From: DATGQT01 sp033720695
GTDB lineage: Bacteria > Bacteroidota > Rhodothermia > Rhodothermales > Rubricoccaceae
DNA length: 17,476 nt
Direction of reading: 5' to 3'
Assembly (NCBI GenBank): GCA_033720695.1
Contig: JAWWCA010000053.1
Coordinates: forward strand, 1-17,476
Shown here: positions 1-8,737 of the stretch, in pieces
How the letters are laid out: every line of letters begins with the position of its first letter
How positions within the stretch are numbered: position 1 is the first letter of the stretch
Notes under the pieces: generated by a model
The model's database searches: none
The model's input: only the letters and a program-made list of their open reading frames with translations
Told to the model about the DNA's origin: nothing
Made by a program: the position numbers and the translations under genes

Positions 1-1600
1 CGTCAACAACGGCGAGCTGGTCCTCGCCTTCGACGCCGGGGCGCTCCTCACGTTCGTCACCGGCAACCGCGCCGATGCGCTCACCAACACCGCGACGGGC
101 GTCATCCGGCGCACCGGGAGCGGGACCGCGCGCTACGGCGGGGGGCTCGTCAACGACGGCCTCATCCGGGTCCAGAACGGCACCCTCGACCTCCGAGGCG
201 TCAACGCCACCGGCACGACGGGCGCCGGGACCATCGAGGTCGAGCCCGGGGCGACGCTCCGCGTCACCGGCGCCAACCACACGCAGGCGAGCGTCACCGG
301 GGCCGCCGTCGCGGTGGACGCCGGGCGGCTGACGATCACCGACACGTACAGTACGGACGAGGCCACCCTCACCGGCGGGCGGCTGGAGGTGGACGCCGAC
401 GGGGATGTCGGCACCCTGACGCTGATGGGCGGCGTCCTCGAGGGCGGCGGGACGATCACGGTGACGAGCGCGCTCGACTGGTCCGGGGGGCAGATGGACG
501 GCTCGGGGATGACGGTTCTCGGCCCGAGCGTGCCGCTCACGATCGGCGCGGCGAACGTGAACCTCAACGGCACGCGCACGCTCCGCACCGAGGGGCCGGT
601 GACGTGGACCGGCGACGTCGATCTCGGGGGGAGCGGGAATGCGACCTTCGAGAACGCCGGCTCGCTCACCTCGTCGGGTCCGGGCGAGCGGCGGGCCTCC
701 CCGACCTTCCGCAACGCCGGCACCCTCGTCCACGACGGCGGCACGCTCCGCTTCAACGGTCCGGCGGACAACGAGGGCCTCGTCCAGATCCTCGACGGCA
801 CGATCCGGATGAGCGGACTGAACGGGACGGGCGGGACGGACACCGGCCGCCACGAGATCGGGGCGAGCGGGCGGCTGGAATACGTCTTCAGCACGTGGAC
901 GGTCGCCGAGGGCGCAGAGGTCGTCGGCACCGGCACGGTCGCGTTCGTGGACGGGACCGTCGTCAACCAGGCGACGTGGCGGCCCGGCGCCTCGCCCGGG
1001 ATCGTGACCATCGACAGCGACTGGCCGGCGCCCGAGCCGGAGGCCGTCCTCGACGTCGAGATCGGGGGGCCGACGCCCGGCACCGACTTCGACCAGTTCA
1101 GCGTCACGGGCCGCGCCACGCTCGGCGGTACGCTCCGCGTCACGCTCCTCGACGGCTTCGAGCCGGCCGAGGGCGACCGCTTCCGGATCGTCGCCGCCGG
1201 CAGCGGCGCCACGGGTGCCTTCGACGCGCTCGACCTGCCCGATGGCCTCGAGGCCTTCGTCGAGACCTCGGCGGCCGGGGCCGAGCTGGTCATCGGCATG
1301 CCCGTCGCGAACGAAGACGACGGGCCGGGGCGGCCCGACGCGTTCGCGCTCCACGCGCCCGCGCCCAACCCCGCCGCGGGCCCCGCGACGCTGCGCTACG
1401 ACGTGCCCGAAGCGGGCACCGTGCGGCTGGGCCTCTACGACGCGCTCGGGCGCGAGGTGGCTGTCCTCGTGGACGGGGAGCAGCCGGCCGGGACCCACGC
1501 GGCTGTGCTCGACGGACGGGGCCTGGCGGCTGGGCTCTACTTCGTCCGCCTGACCGCCGACGGCGTCGCCGAGACCCGCCGCGTCACGCTCCTGCGGTGA
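1..1600 (+). CDS. T9SS-sorted hemagglutinin/autotransporter-like surface protein (5' truncated)
   Basis: The reading frame (codons from base 2) is open from the window edge to the TGA at 1598-1600, giving 532 visible residues. The true start lies upstream; an internal GTG at 314 is not a credible start because homologous-looking repeats continue before it. The visible passenger is a run of short Gly/Thr/Asn-rich beta-strand units (for example LVNDGLIRVQNGTLDLRG) like those of filamentous-hemagglutinin and autotransporter beta-solenoids. A closing unit with ASPGIVTI, then FDQFSVTGRATLGGTLRV, is typical of the end of such passengers. The last ~83 residues form a type A T9SS sorting domain (APNPAAG, YDALGREVAVLVDG, ending RRVTLLR). 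Export across the outer membrane and surface attachment or release are therefore expected. No catalytic motif is seen, so adhesin or matrix protein is the best guess. It is the first of three tandem T9SS genes, with 67 bp before the next. Confidence 0.85.
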   Translation, partial: VNNGELVLAFDAGALLTFVTGNRADALTNTATGVIRRTGSGTARYGGGLVNDGLIRVQNGTLDLRGVNATGTTGAGTIEVEPGATLRVTGANHTQASVTGAAVAVDAGRLTITDTYSTDEATLTGGRLEVDADGDVGTLTLMGGVLEGGGTITVTSALDWSGGQMDGSGMTVLGPSVPLTIGAANVNLNGTRTLRTEGPVTWTGDVDLGGSGNATFENAGSLTSSGPGERRASPTFRNAGTLVHDGGTLRFNGPADNEGLVQILDGTIRMSGLNGTGGTDTGRHEIGASGRLEYVFSTWTVAEGAEVVGTGTVAFVDGTVVNQATWRPGASPGIVTIDSDWPAPEPEAVLDVEIGGPTPGTDFDQFSVTGRATLGGTLRVTLLDGFEPAEGDRFRIVAAGSGATGAFDALDLPDGLEAFVETSAAGAELVIGMPVANEDDGPGRPDAFALHAPAPNPAAGPATLRYDVPEAGTVRLGLYDALGREVAVLVDGEQPAGTHAAVLDGRGLAAGLYFVRLTADGVAETRRVTLLR

Positions 1601-1657
1601 GCCTCACGCGGCGTCCGGTGGCGCCATGCGAGCCCCCTCTGGTTCCGATTGCTCAAC

Positions 1658-1693
1658 CTCTGGACTCATGACTTCCTCTGGACCCACGACTTC
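1658..1693 (+). repeat. 18-bp tandem duplication across a start codon
   Basis: Copy 1 (1658-1675, ctctggactcatgacttc) and copy 2 (1676-1693, ctctggacccacgacttc) are adjacent and differ at two bases, both T to C. Copy 1 carries the ATG used by the beta-helix protein; in copy 2 the equivalent triplet is ACG. The duplication adds six residues to the signal-peptide N-region. Confidence 0.85.
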
Positions 1694-4600
1694 CCTTCTG
1701 TCGATCTGCCGCTTCCTCCTGCTCCTGGTGACGGTGAGCCCCGCCACGGTCGCAGCGCAGGGCTTCACCGTCAACAGCGCCGGCGACCGCACCGACAGTC
1801 GGATCGGCGACCGGGTGTGCGACACCGGGGCTGACGTCGTGGACAGTCAGGGCAATCGGTTCGACGAGTGCACGCTCCGCGCCGCCATCGAGGAGCTCAA
1901 CGTGCTCACCGATCCGAGCCCGACCATCCGGTTCGCGATCGTAGACGGCCCGCCGGGCTCGGAGATCGCGAGCGGGGTGTGGCGCATCCTGATCGGGGAT
2001 CCCGCCAACGGCCCCGGGACGCTGCTCCCCATCATCACGCGGGACGGCCTCACGGTCGACGGGCTGACGCAGCCGGGCGCCTCATGCGGCGACCTCGTGA
2101 ATGGCCAGCGGCACGACCTCGGCGTCGTGCTGAACGTAAGCCCGTCGATCCCCTTCATCTCGCACGCTCTGGCAGCAACAGCGCCGGACTTCGCCGTGCG
2201 CGGCCTGGTGGTCGGCCAGGCCAGCGATGGGTGGGGAATCCTGTCGTTTTCCACGGGAGCCGTCGTCACGTGCAACTACGTCGGGACGGACTACACCGGC
2301 GAGTCGGCGGTGGGGAATCTCGGCGGCGTGTTCGTAGAGGGGACGGTCCGCAACAACCTGATCTCGGGGAACGACTCGTACGGCATCGGCGCCTACGCAT
2401 CCCCCGGCTCCGGCATCGCCGTGCAGGCGAACCTGGTCGGCACAAACGGGGAGGGTACCCGGGCCATCCCTAATGGGGACTCTGGGATCTATCTGTCTCC
2501 GCCCGATCTGAACGCTGGCGGGCGGGGCCTCTCCGGCATAGCCGGCAACATGGAAGGGGCCGTGTTCGCCCCGGCTGGGGACCGGGGAAGCGCGAACCTG
2601 ATAGAGGACAACGTCATCTCGGGCAACCTCGGCAGCGGAGTGACCGCTGAGGGGGCGCCCCAGCTCTCGATCAGAGGGAATACGATCGGACTGGCGCTGG
2701 ACGGGCTCTCTGCGCTGGGCAACGGCCTCGACGGCATCACCATCATAGGCGGTTCGGAGGCCCGCGTCGGTGGGAGCGACCCCGGCGAGGGCAACCTCAT
2801 CGCGGGCAATACCGACGACGGCATCAACGTGTCGGGCTCCCCGCTCGCCGTCCTGCAGGGCAACACGGTCGGGCTGAACGCGGCGGGCACGGCCGTCCCC
2901 AACGGCGGCGATGGGATCCGTCTCCAGGACGGCGACGGCGACACCGTGGCCGACAACGTGGTCGCGGGCAACGGCGGCTCGGGCATCGCGGTCTCCAACG
3001 GCGCCGATCCCATCGTCGAGAACAACACGGTTGGGCTTAACGCCGCAGGCGACGCCCGGCCCAATGGCCGCTTCGGGATCCGCGTGTCGGGGACGGCGGG
3101 AGCGACCGTGCGCGACAACCTCGCGAGCGGGAACGCGTGGCCCGGCCTCACCCTCTCGCTCAGCCCGAACGCCACCGTCGCGGACAACGTCGTCGGCCTC
3201 AACGCGGCGGGCGAGGCCCGGCCCAACGGCACCGACGGCGGCCTCTCCAGCCACGGCGTCGGGATCTTCGACGCCGACAGCCTGACGTTCAGCGGCAACA
3301 CCGTCTCGGGCAACACCGGCCCCGGCGTCCTCTTCGAGCAGCCCAACCTCCGCGTGGGCCACCAACCGGAGCGGGGCGCAGGCGGGGGCACCGTCTCGGA
3401 CGCCCCGCAAATTCTGGACAACCGTATCGGCACCACGCCCGACGGCCTGGCGATCCGGCCCAACGGGCAGACCGGTCTCGTCTTCTCGGAGTCCGTTGCC
3501 AATGCGTTCGTGGAAGGCAACACGATCTCCGGTAACACCGACAACGGGGTCTACCTCTTCAACGGCACGAGCGGCCACGTCTTCGAGGGCAACTTCATCG
3601 GGACGAACGCGGCCGGGGACGACCTCGGCAACGGGCAGCCCGGCGGGGCGGGGCGCCACGGCATCCTGTGCCAGAATGCTACGGATGTCCTCATCGGAGG
3701 GGGAGGGCCTGTCTTCCCGAACCGGATCCGGTTCAACAGCAACGACGGCATCTCCATCGCCGAGCCCTGCCAGGCGATCTCGTGGCCCTTCAACTTCGTC
3801 TCCGACAACGGGAGCCTCGCCGCGGACATCGCGCCCGACGGGGTCAACCCGAACGACCTCGGCGACGGCGACAGCGGGGCCAACGGGAAGCTCAACTTCC
3901 CCGTGATCACGGGCGCCTACAACGACGGCACGGAGGCCGTCATCGAGTGGACCCTCGACGCCGAGCCGGTCACGCTCTACAGCCTCCACTTCTGCCGCAC
4001 GTACGCGCCGGACCCATCGGGGCACGGCGAGTGCGACTTCATCCTGCCCCGCAGCGCCTCGGCGCAGACGGACGCGACGGGCGCGGCGCGCGGCGCGGTC
4101 ACCATGATCACCCCCGTGTATTTGCCCGTCGGCTCGTTCGTGACGGCGGTGGCGACGAGGATCGACGAGCTCCCCCTCCCGGAGGGCTACGCCGGCTCCA
4201 GCGAGTTCTCCCTGGCCGTCGAGGTCGTGGACGGCGCCCCGCCCACCATCGACCTCTCGGCGACGAACACGACGCCCCTGGACGTCGCGCCGGGCGGGTC
4301 GGTCGCGTTCGACTACACGATCACGAACAACTCCGACGCGCAGGTCTCGGGCGACTTCTTCTTCCGCGCCGAGCAGAGCGGCGCGACCGTCGCGCAGGGG
4401 CGGATCGTCTCGGGGTCGCTGCCGGCGGGGCAGGCGATCTCGGGAAGCTTCACGCAGCAGATCCCCGCCGCGGCGCCCCCCGGGAGCTATGACTACTCGC
4501 TCCGCATCGGCCAATTCCCCGACGTCACCGTCGATTCCGTGGCCTTCACGCTCACCGTGACCGGATCGGCGCGCGTCTCCGAGCAGGCGGCGCGAAGCCC

Positions 4601-4964
4601 GGAGGGCGAGGTGTGGGGCGTGGCCGATGCGACGCCGTGGCCGGTCGCCCCGACAGCGGGGGAGGCGCCAGGCGCGGCGGCGTCGAGCCTGGGGCTACCG
4701 GCCGAGGCAAGCCTCTCGGGCGTCGTTCCGAACCCGTTCGCGGACCAGGCGACGGTGGCGTTCGCCGTGCCCGGGGCGGGGCCGGTGCGCGTGATCGTGT
4801 TCGACGTGCTCGGCCGTGCGGTCGCCGTGCTCGTGGACGGCGAGGTGGAGGCGGGGCGGCACGAGGCCGTGTTCGAGGCGCGAGGGTTACCCTCCGGGGT
4901 CTACCTCGTCCGGATGACGGCCGAGGGCTTCGCGCAGACCCGCCGCGTCACGCTCCTCCGCTGA
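1668..4964 (+). CDS. CSLREA-type parallel beta-helix protein with T9SS sorting domain
   Basis: The chosen ATG at 1668 gives 1098 residues and a clean signal peptide (MTSSGPTTSLLSICRFLLLL, cut near VAAQ). An ATG at 1626 would add 14 residues ahead of it and is less likely. Domains in order: a CSLREA-like segment (DECTLRAAIEELN, about residues 66-78); a right-handed beta-helix, about 170-720, built of N-x-[IV]-SGN and [VI]G-[TL]-N-x2-G...PNG-x2-GI turns, eight of the latter; a beta domain, about 725-855, of the kind that often follows such helices (KLNFPVITGA ... SSEFSLAVEV); an Ig-like stalk, about 861-966 (LDVAPGGSVAFDYTITNNS); and a type A T9SS tail, about 1014-1098 (VPNPFAD, ending RRVTLLR). 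The family is secreted; binding or cleavage of polysaccharide is possible, but I see no pectate-lyase catalytic set. It lies 49 bp before the next T9SS gene, probably in one operon. Codon use in the first half is less GC3-biased than in the second. Confidence 0.9.
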   Translation: MTSSGPTTSLLSICRFLLLLVTVSPATVAAQGFTVNSAGDRTDSRIGDRVCDTGADVVDSQGNRFDECTLRAAIEELNVLTDPSPTIRFAIVDGPPGSEIASGVWRILIGDPANGPGTLLPIITRDGLTVDGLTQPGASCGDLVNGQRHDLGVVLNVSPSIPFISHALAATAPDFAVRGLVVGQASDGWGILSFSTGAVVTCNYVGTDYTGESAVGNLGGVFVEGTVRNNLISGNDSYGIGAYASPGSGIAVQANLVGTNGEGTRAIPNGDSGIYLSPPDLNAGGRGLSGIAGNMEGAVFAPAGDRGSANLIEDNVISGNLGSGVTAEGAPQLSIRGNTIGLALDGLSALGNGLDGITIIGGSEARVGGSDPGEGNLIAGNTDDGINVSGSPLAVLQGNTVGLNAAGTAVPNGGDGIRLQDGDGDTVADNVVAGNGGSGIAVSNGADPIVENNTVGLNAAGDARPNGRFGIRVSGTAGATVRDNLASGNAWPGLTLSLSPNATVADNVVGLNAAGEARPNGTDGGLSSHGVGIFDADSLTFSGNTVSGNTGPGVLFEQPNLRVGHQPERGAGGGTVSDAPQILDNRIGTTPDGLAIRPNGQTGLVFSESVANAFVEGNTISGNTDNGVYLFNGTSGHVFEGNFIGTNAAGDDLGNGQPGGAGRHGILCQNATDVLIGGGGPVFPNRIRFNSNDGISIAEPCQAISWPFNFVSDNGSLAADIAPDGVNPNDLGDGDSGANGKLNFPVITGAYNDGTEAVIEWTLDAEPVTLYSLHFCRTYAPDPSGHGECDFILPRSASAQTDATGAARGAVTMITPVYLPVGSFVTAVATRIDELPLPEGYAGSSEFSLAVEVVDGAPPTIDLSATNTTPLDVAPGGSVAFDYTITNNSDAQVSGDFFFRAEQSGATVAQGRIVSGSLPAGQAISGSFTQQIPAAAPPGSYDYSLRIGQFPDVTVDSVAFTLTVTGSARVSEQAARSPEGEVWGVADATPWPVAPTAGEAPGAAASSLGLPAEASLSGVVPNPFADQATVAFAVPGAGPVRVIVFDVLGRAVAVLVDGEVEAGRHEAVFEARGLPSGVYLVRMTAEGFAQTRRVTLLR
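2718..3250 (+). repeat. 162-bp repeats encoding beta-helix coils
   Basis: The GLNAAG...PNG motif recurs with codons starting at 2871, 3033 and 3195, exactly 162 bp (54 residues) apart, with high nucleotide identity around each (gggctgaacgcggcgggc-like). More divergent copies of the same turn lie on both sides (IGLALDG, IGTTPDG, IGTNAAG). This reads as internal duplication of beta-helix rungs. Confidence 0.75.
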
Positions 4965-5013
4965 GCCACTCCGCTTCTCCTCCCTGGCACTCCCGCCTTA
5001 GCCGTTCAGACCC

Positions 5014-8000
5014 ATGCGTACGTTCGTCGTCCTGCTCGCCTGCCTCCTCGCCTCTTCCGCGCTCCAGGCCCAGTCGTTCCAGGAGCTCGATCCGCTCCAG
5101 GGAGGCGGTGTTTCGCTCGCGCGGGGCATCTCCGGGGATGGGTCCGTCATCGTCGGGTACAGCACCACCGGCGGCGGAGATGTCGTGGCGGTTCGTTGGG
5201 GCGGAGCGATGGGGCCCGAGCCTCTCGCAGGATTCGCCGGCTTAGCCGTCGATGCCTCCGAAGATGGCTCCGTCATCGTCGGCTCGCTGTGGACAGGTGA
5301 GCCCGTCCGGTGGGAGGAGGGCGCTCTGAATCCGCTTGACCTCCTCCCTGGGGATACGATCGGGGGGGCGACCGGCGTCACGGCGGACGGTGCTACGGTC
5401 GTTGGATACAGTGATCCCGGTGATGGATCCGCCAACGAAGCCGTCCGCTGGACGGCGGCGGGCAACGCGATCCGTCTAGGCGACCTCCCCGGCGGGGGCG
5501 TCTACGGCATCGCATGGGACGTCTCGGCCGACGGATCCGTCGTCGTTGGCTGGAGCATGAGCGGGAACGGGCATGAAGCTTTCCGCTGGACCGCCGAAGC
5601 GGATAGCATGGCCGGCCTCGGGGATCTGTCGGGGGGGGGCTTCCGTAGCGAGGCATACGCTGTGTCGGCGGATGGCACTGTGGTCGTAGGCAAAGGGCAA
5701 GGCGAGGACGACACAGAGGTGTTCCGGTGGACCGAGAAGGGGGACATGGTGGGCCTCGGCACATTTCCCGGTGCCTACGACATTACCCCCCAAGACGTCT
5801 CCGCCGACGGCGACGTGATCGTCGGCCAACGGGACAACCTGTCCGCCTCATTCATCTGGACCGCCGAGGGCGGGATCCAGGACCTCCAGACGGTGCTCGA
5901 GGATGACTACGGGCTCGACCTGACTGGGTGGACGCTGAGGAACGCCTATGCCATTTCGGACGACGGCACGGTGATCGTCGGCTGGGGGACCAACCCCGAC
6001 GGCGACACCCGGGCCTGGCGCGCGGAGCTGCCGCGCCTCCGCCTCCTCACCCCCGCCGCGGACGAGCTCGTCATAGCCGGCGAGGAGTATGTCACCGAGT
6101 GGACGCGCCCAGCGGGCCTGGTCGTCGACCTCGTCCTCCTCCCCGACACCCTCGGCCCCGTCGCGCCCGTCGAGGTCGGCCTTTTTCTCGACGCCGACGA
6201 ACTCGCCTGGACCCCGCCCGACGACCTCTTCTCGCGCGCGGCCCGCCTCGTCGTCCGTGAGAGCCTCGACGAGACCAACGCCGACACGTCGGCCTTCTTC
6301 CGGATCAAGCCCTACCACCTCACGCGGCTCTCCGACGACGAGGCCGAGTACGTCCCCTTCGACGTGGCCCGGCACAGCTGGGCCTTCGACAACGACGCCG
6401 ACCCCGTCTTCCCCCCCTCGTGGTGGATGCACCCGCAGTTCGACTACTTCGGGGGCTTCGACCCCTTCACCGGGGACGAATACGACGTGAGCTTCGTTCT
6501 CCCTCCCATCAGCGCTCGCCCCTCGGTCTACCCCGACTGGCCCTCGTTCGTCCGCGCCTTCGGCCCCGACGACACCTACCACCTCCTCGACCCGGGCCGC
6601 TACGTCGACGGCGCGCTCTCGTACTGGGCCTTCTCCCACGAGGGCAAGGACTTCGAGGGCGGCTGCTTTGGCATGGCCGTCTCGTCGTTGCTCGCCTTCG
6701 AGCATCGCGAGACCTTCGGCGTGGCCTACCCCGGCATCGGCCCCGTCGAGGCGATCCACGCGCTCCCCGCCACCGACGCCGTGCGCGAGCTCGTCAACGA
6801 GCAGTACGCCCGGCAGTTCGGCACCGCCTCGTTGGACATCCAGGAGGCGTCGCGGACGCTCCCCCCGCGCGAGACGCTGGCGCAGCTGCAGGCGGTCCTC
6901 CTCGACGACCCGGAGGAGGCATCGAGCGTGCTCGTGATGCTGAAGGTCACCTCCTGCGATCCGTTCGCCTCCGACGGCGGCCACAGCGTCGTGCCGTACC
7001 GCCTGGAGCGCGACCCCGACGCGCAGCCCGAGCAGGAGCGCTGGCGGGTCTACGTCTACGACCCCAACCGCCCCGACGATGCCGACACCTTCGTCGTGAT
7101 CGACGCCAATCCGCAAGTGAACTCGTGGTACTACCAGAACATCGAAGACGGGGCCTGGCCCAGCGCCGAGTGTGGCTTCTACCTCGCCAACCCCATCGGG
7201 GACTACCTCTGGGAGGCGGACCTCCCGGTGCTCGACGACGGCACAGGTGCCCGAGGCACAGAGCCCGTCCTCGTCGGCGTCCCCTCGGCCGCGACGGTCG
7301 TGCTCGCGGCGCAGGACGGCTCGGGGGCCGTCAGTCACGGCGGCGGCGCGGCGACGAGCACCCTGCCCGGCGCGCAGCCCATCGTTCCGATCGTCGGCGG
7401 CTCCGCCCTCCCCCTCGGCTACCGCGTGCCTGCGGGTGCCTACGACCTCACCCTCTCCGACGCCGCCGACTCCACGCTCTCAGCCACCTTCTTCGACACG
7501 GGCCGCCTCGTCAGCTACGGCCGCGCCGACGCCACCCCCGCCCAGACCGACCGCCTCGCCTACGACCCCGACGGCCTCGGCGGCGCCGAGGGCGGCGCCC
7601 CCGAGCTCTCGCTCCGCAGCGACGACCCCGACCCCAAGGCCGTCACGCTCCGCACCATCCTCACCGGCAACCCTTCGTTCGAGCGCACCCTCGACGTCGA
7701 GGCCCTCACCCTCGCCGGGCCCGACTCCGTCCGCCTCGCCACCCCCGACGGCCTCGCCGGGCCCACGCGCCGCCTCGCCAACGGCGGCGGCGCCCAGACC
7801 GCCGCCCTCCGCCGCCGCGAGGCCTCCGGGACCGGCGAGGCCGCCTTCCTCGCCACCGCGATCCCCCTCGAGGCCGGGGCCACCCACACCGCCCGCCCCG
7901 ACTGGGCAGCGCTGGCCGACAGCCTCCTCGCCATCGACGTCGACCGCGACGGCGACGGGAGCCCCGACACCACGCTCGTGATCGAGAACGAGGCGGGGCC

Positions 8001-8721
8001 GCGAGACTACGCGCTCTCGGTGACGCCGACGGGCCCGCTCACGGTGGCGCCGGGGGGCACGCTCGGGTTCGACTACGCCGTCGCCAACCACACGGCGGAG
8101 CCGGCCTCGGGCGACCTCTACTTCGTCGCGCGGCGCGACGGCGGCGTGGTATCGCAGCGGGTGGTGCAGTCGGGGACGCTGCCCGGGGGCGCGACCGTGG
8201 CCGGGAGCACGACGCTGGGGGTGCCGGTGTCGGCGTCGCCGGGGGTGTACGCGCTGACGTTCGCGATCGGGAGCGCGTTCGGGGTCTCGGTCGACGAGGC
8301 GGTGTTCGAGGTGACGGTGACGGGGTCGTCGGCGCGGTCGGGGCAGGCGAGCGCGAGAGGCGGGGCGTCTGGGTGGGCGGTGTTGTCGGCGCCGCCGTGG
8401 GGACCGGACGAGGGCCGGGGCGCCGCGTCGGCCTCGGCGCGGAGCGAGGCCCCGCCCGGCGCGTGGGCGCTCCATCCGGCGTACCCCAACCCGTTCAGCG
8501 GGCGGGCGACGGTGCGCTACGACGTGCCCGAGGCCGGTCCGGTGCGGGTGGCCGTCTACGACGCGCTGGGTCGGGAGGTGGCCGTGCTCGTAGATGGGGA
8601 GCAGGCGGCGGGCACGCACGAGGTCGCCTTCGACGCAGGAGCGCTGTCGAGCGGGGTCTACCTCGCGCGGATGACGGCGGCCGGCGCTTCGCAGACGCAG
8701 CGCCTCACGCTCTTGCGGTGA
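5014..8721 (+). CDS. HAF-repeat / predicted papain-like cysteine hydrolase / T9SS surface protein
   Basis: 1235 residues. The start is supported by a signal peptide (MRTFVVLLACLLASSALQAQ). Domains in order: seven HAF-family repeats, about residues 30-340, with the core SxDGSVIVGxS...RW, compatible with a seven-bladed propeller; a small beta domain, about 343-430 (EYVTEWTRPAGLVVDLVLLP ... FRIKPY), resembling Kre9/Ser-Thr-rich GPI-type modules; a globular segment, about 530-735, with Cys551 in GGCFGMAVSSLL, His657 in DGGHSVVPY and Asp683 in YVYDPNRP, an order and spacing that suggest a papain-like Cys-His-Asp/Asn centre; an acidic Ca-binding-like loop at 975 (DVDRDGDGSPD); an Ig-like stalk, about 1005-1105, shared with the upstream gene; and a type A T9SS tail, about 1150-1235 (YPNPFSG, ending QRLTLLR). 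The hydrolase call is inference; protease, peptidoglycan amidase or an inactive fold are alternatives. Synonymous codons switch from C-ending to G-ending near position 7990. The gene ends 16 bp from the convergent kinase gene. Confidence 0.9.
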   Translation: MRTFVVLLACLLASSALQAQSFQELDPLQGGGVSLARGISGDGSVIVGYSTTGGGDVVAVRWGGAMGPEPLAGFAGLAVDASEDGSVIVGSLWTGEPVRWEEGALNPLDLLPGDTIGGATGVTADGATVVGYSDPGDGSANEAVRWTAAGNAIRLGDLPGGGVYGIAWDVSADGSVVVGWSMSGNGHEAFRWTAEADSMAGLGDLSGGGFRSEAYAVSADGTVVVGKGQGEDDTEVFRWTEKGDMVGLGTFPGAYDITPQDVSADGDVIVGQRDNLSASFIWTAEGGIQDLQTVLEDDYGLDLTGWTLRNAYAISDDGTVIVGWGTNPDGDTRAWRAELPRLRLLTPAADELVIAGEEYVTEWTRPAGLVVDLVLLPDTLGPVAPVEVGLFLDADELAWTPPDDLFSRAARLVVRESLDETNADTSAFFRIKPYHLTRLSDDEAEYVPFDVARHSWAFDNDADPVFPPSWWMHPQFDYFGGFDPFTGDEYDVSFVLPPISARPSVYPDWPSFVRAFGPDDTYHLLDPGRYVDGALSYWAFSHEGKDFEGGCFGMAVSSLLAFEHRETFGVAYPGIGPVEAIHALPATDAVRELVNEQYARQFGTASLDIQEASRTLPPRETLAQLQAVLLDDPEEASSVLVMLKVTSCDPFASDGGHSVVPYRLERDPDAQPEQERWRVYVYDPNRPDDADTFVVIDANPQVNSWYYQNIEDGAWPSAECGFYLANPIGDYLWEADLPVLDDGTGARGTEPVLVGVPSAATVVLAAQDGSGAVSHGGGAATSTLPGAQPIVPIVGGSALPLGYRVPAGAYDLTLSDAADSTLSATFFDTGRLVSYGRADATPAQTDRLAYDPDGLGGAEGGAPELSLRSDDPDPKAVTLRTILTGNPSFERTLDVEALTLAGPDSVRLATPDGLAGPTRRLANGGGAQTAALRRREASGTGEAAFLATAIPLEAGATHTARPDWAALADSLLAIDVDRDGDGSPDTTLVIENEAGPRDYALSVTPTGPLTVAPGGTLGFDYAVANHTAEPASGDLYFVARRDGGVVSQRVVQSGTLPGGATVAGSTTLGVPVSASPGVYALTFAIGSAFGVSVDEAVFEVTVTGSSARSGQASARGGASGWAVLSAPPWGPDEGRGAASASARSEAPPGAWALHPAYPNPFSGRATVRYDVPEAGPVRVAVYDALGREVAVLVDGEQAAGTHEVAFDAGALSSGVYLARMTAAGASQTQRLTLLR

Positions 8722-8737
8722 CGGCTCGCACGCCCCC

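Noticed and set aside
1577..1613. 8-bp inverted repeat (cgccgcgt / acgcggcg) at the first gene's stop
   Set aside because: The 21-base loop and the conserved coding sequence of one arm make a terminator unlikely.
2082..4514. 810-codon open frame on the minus strand
   Set aside because: It lies wholly inside the beta-helix gene and has the Arg/Asp/Val/Ala-rich low-complexity composition of an antisense frame in high-GC DNA; no domains.
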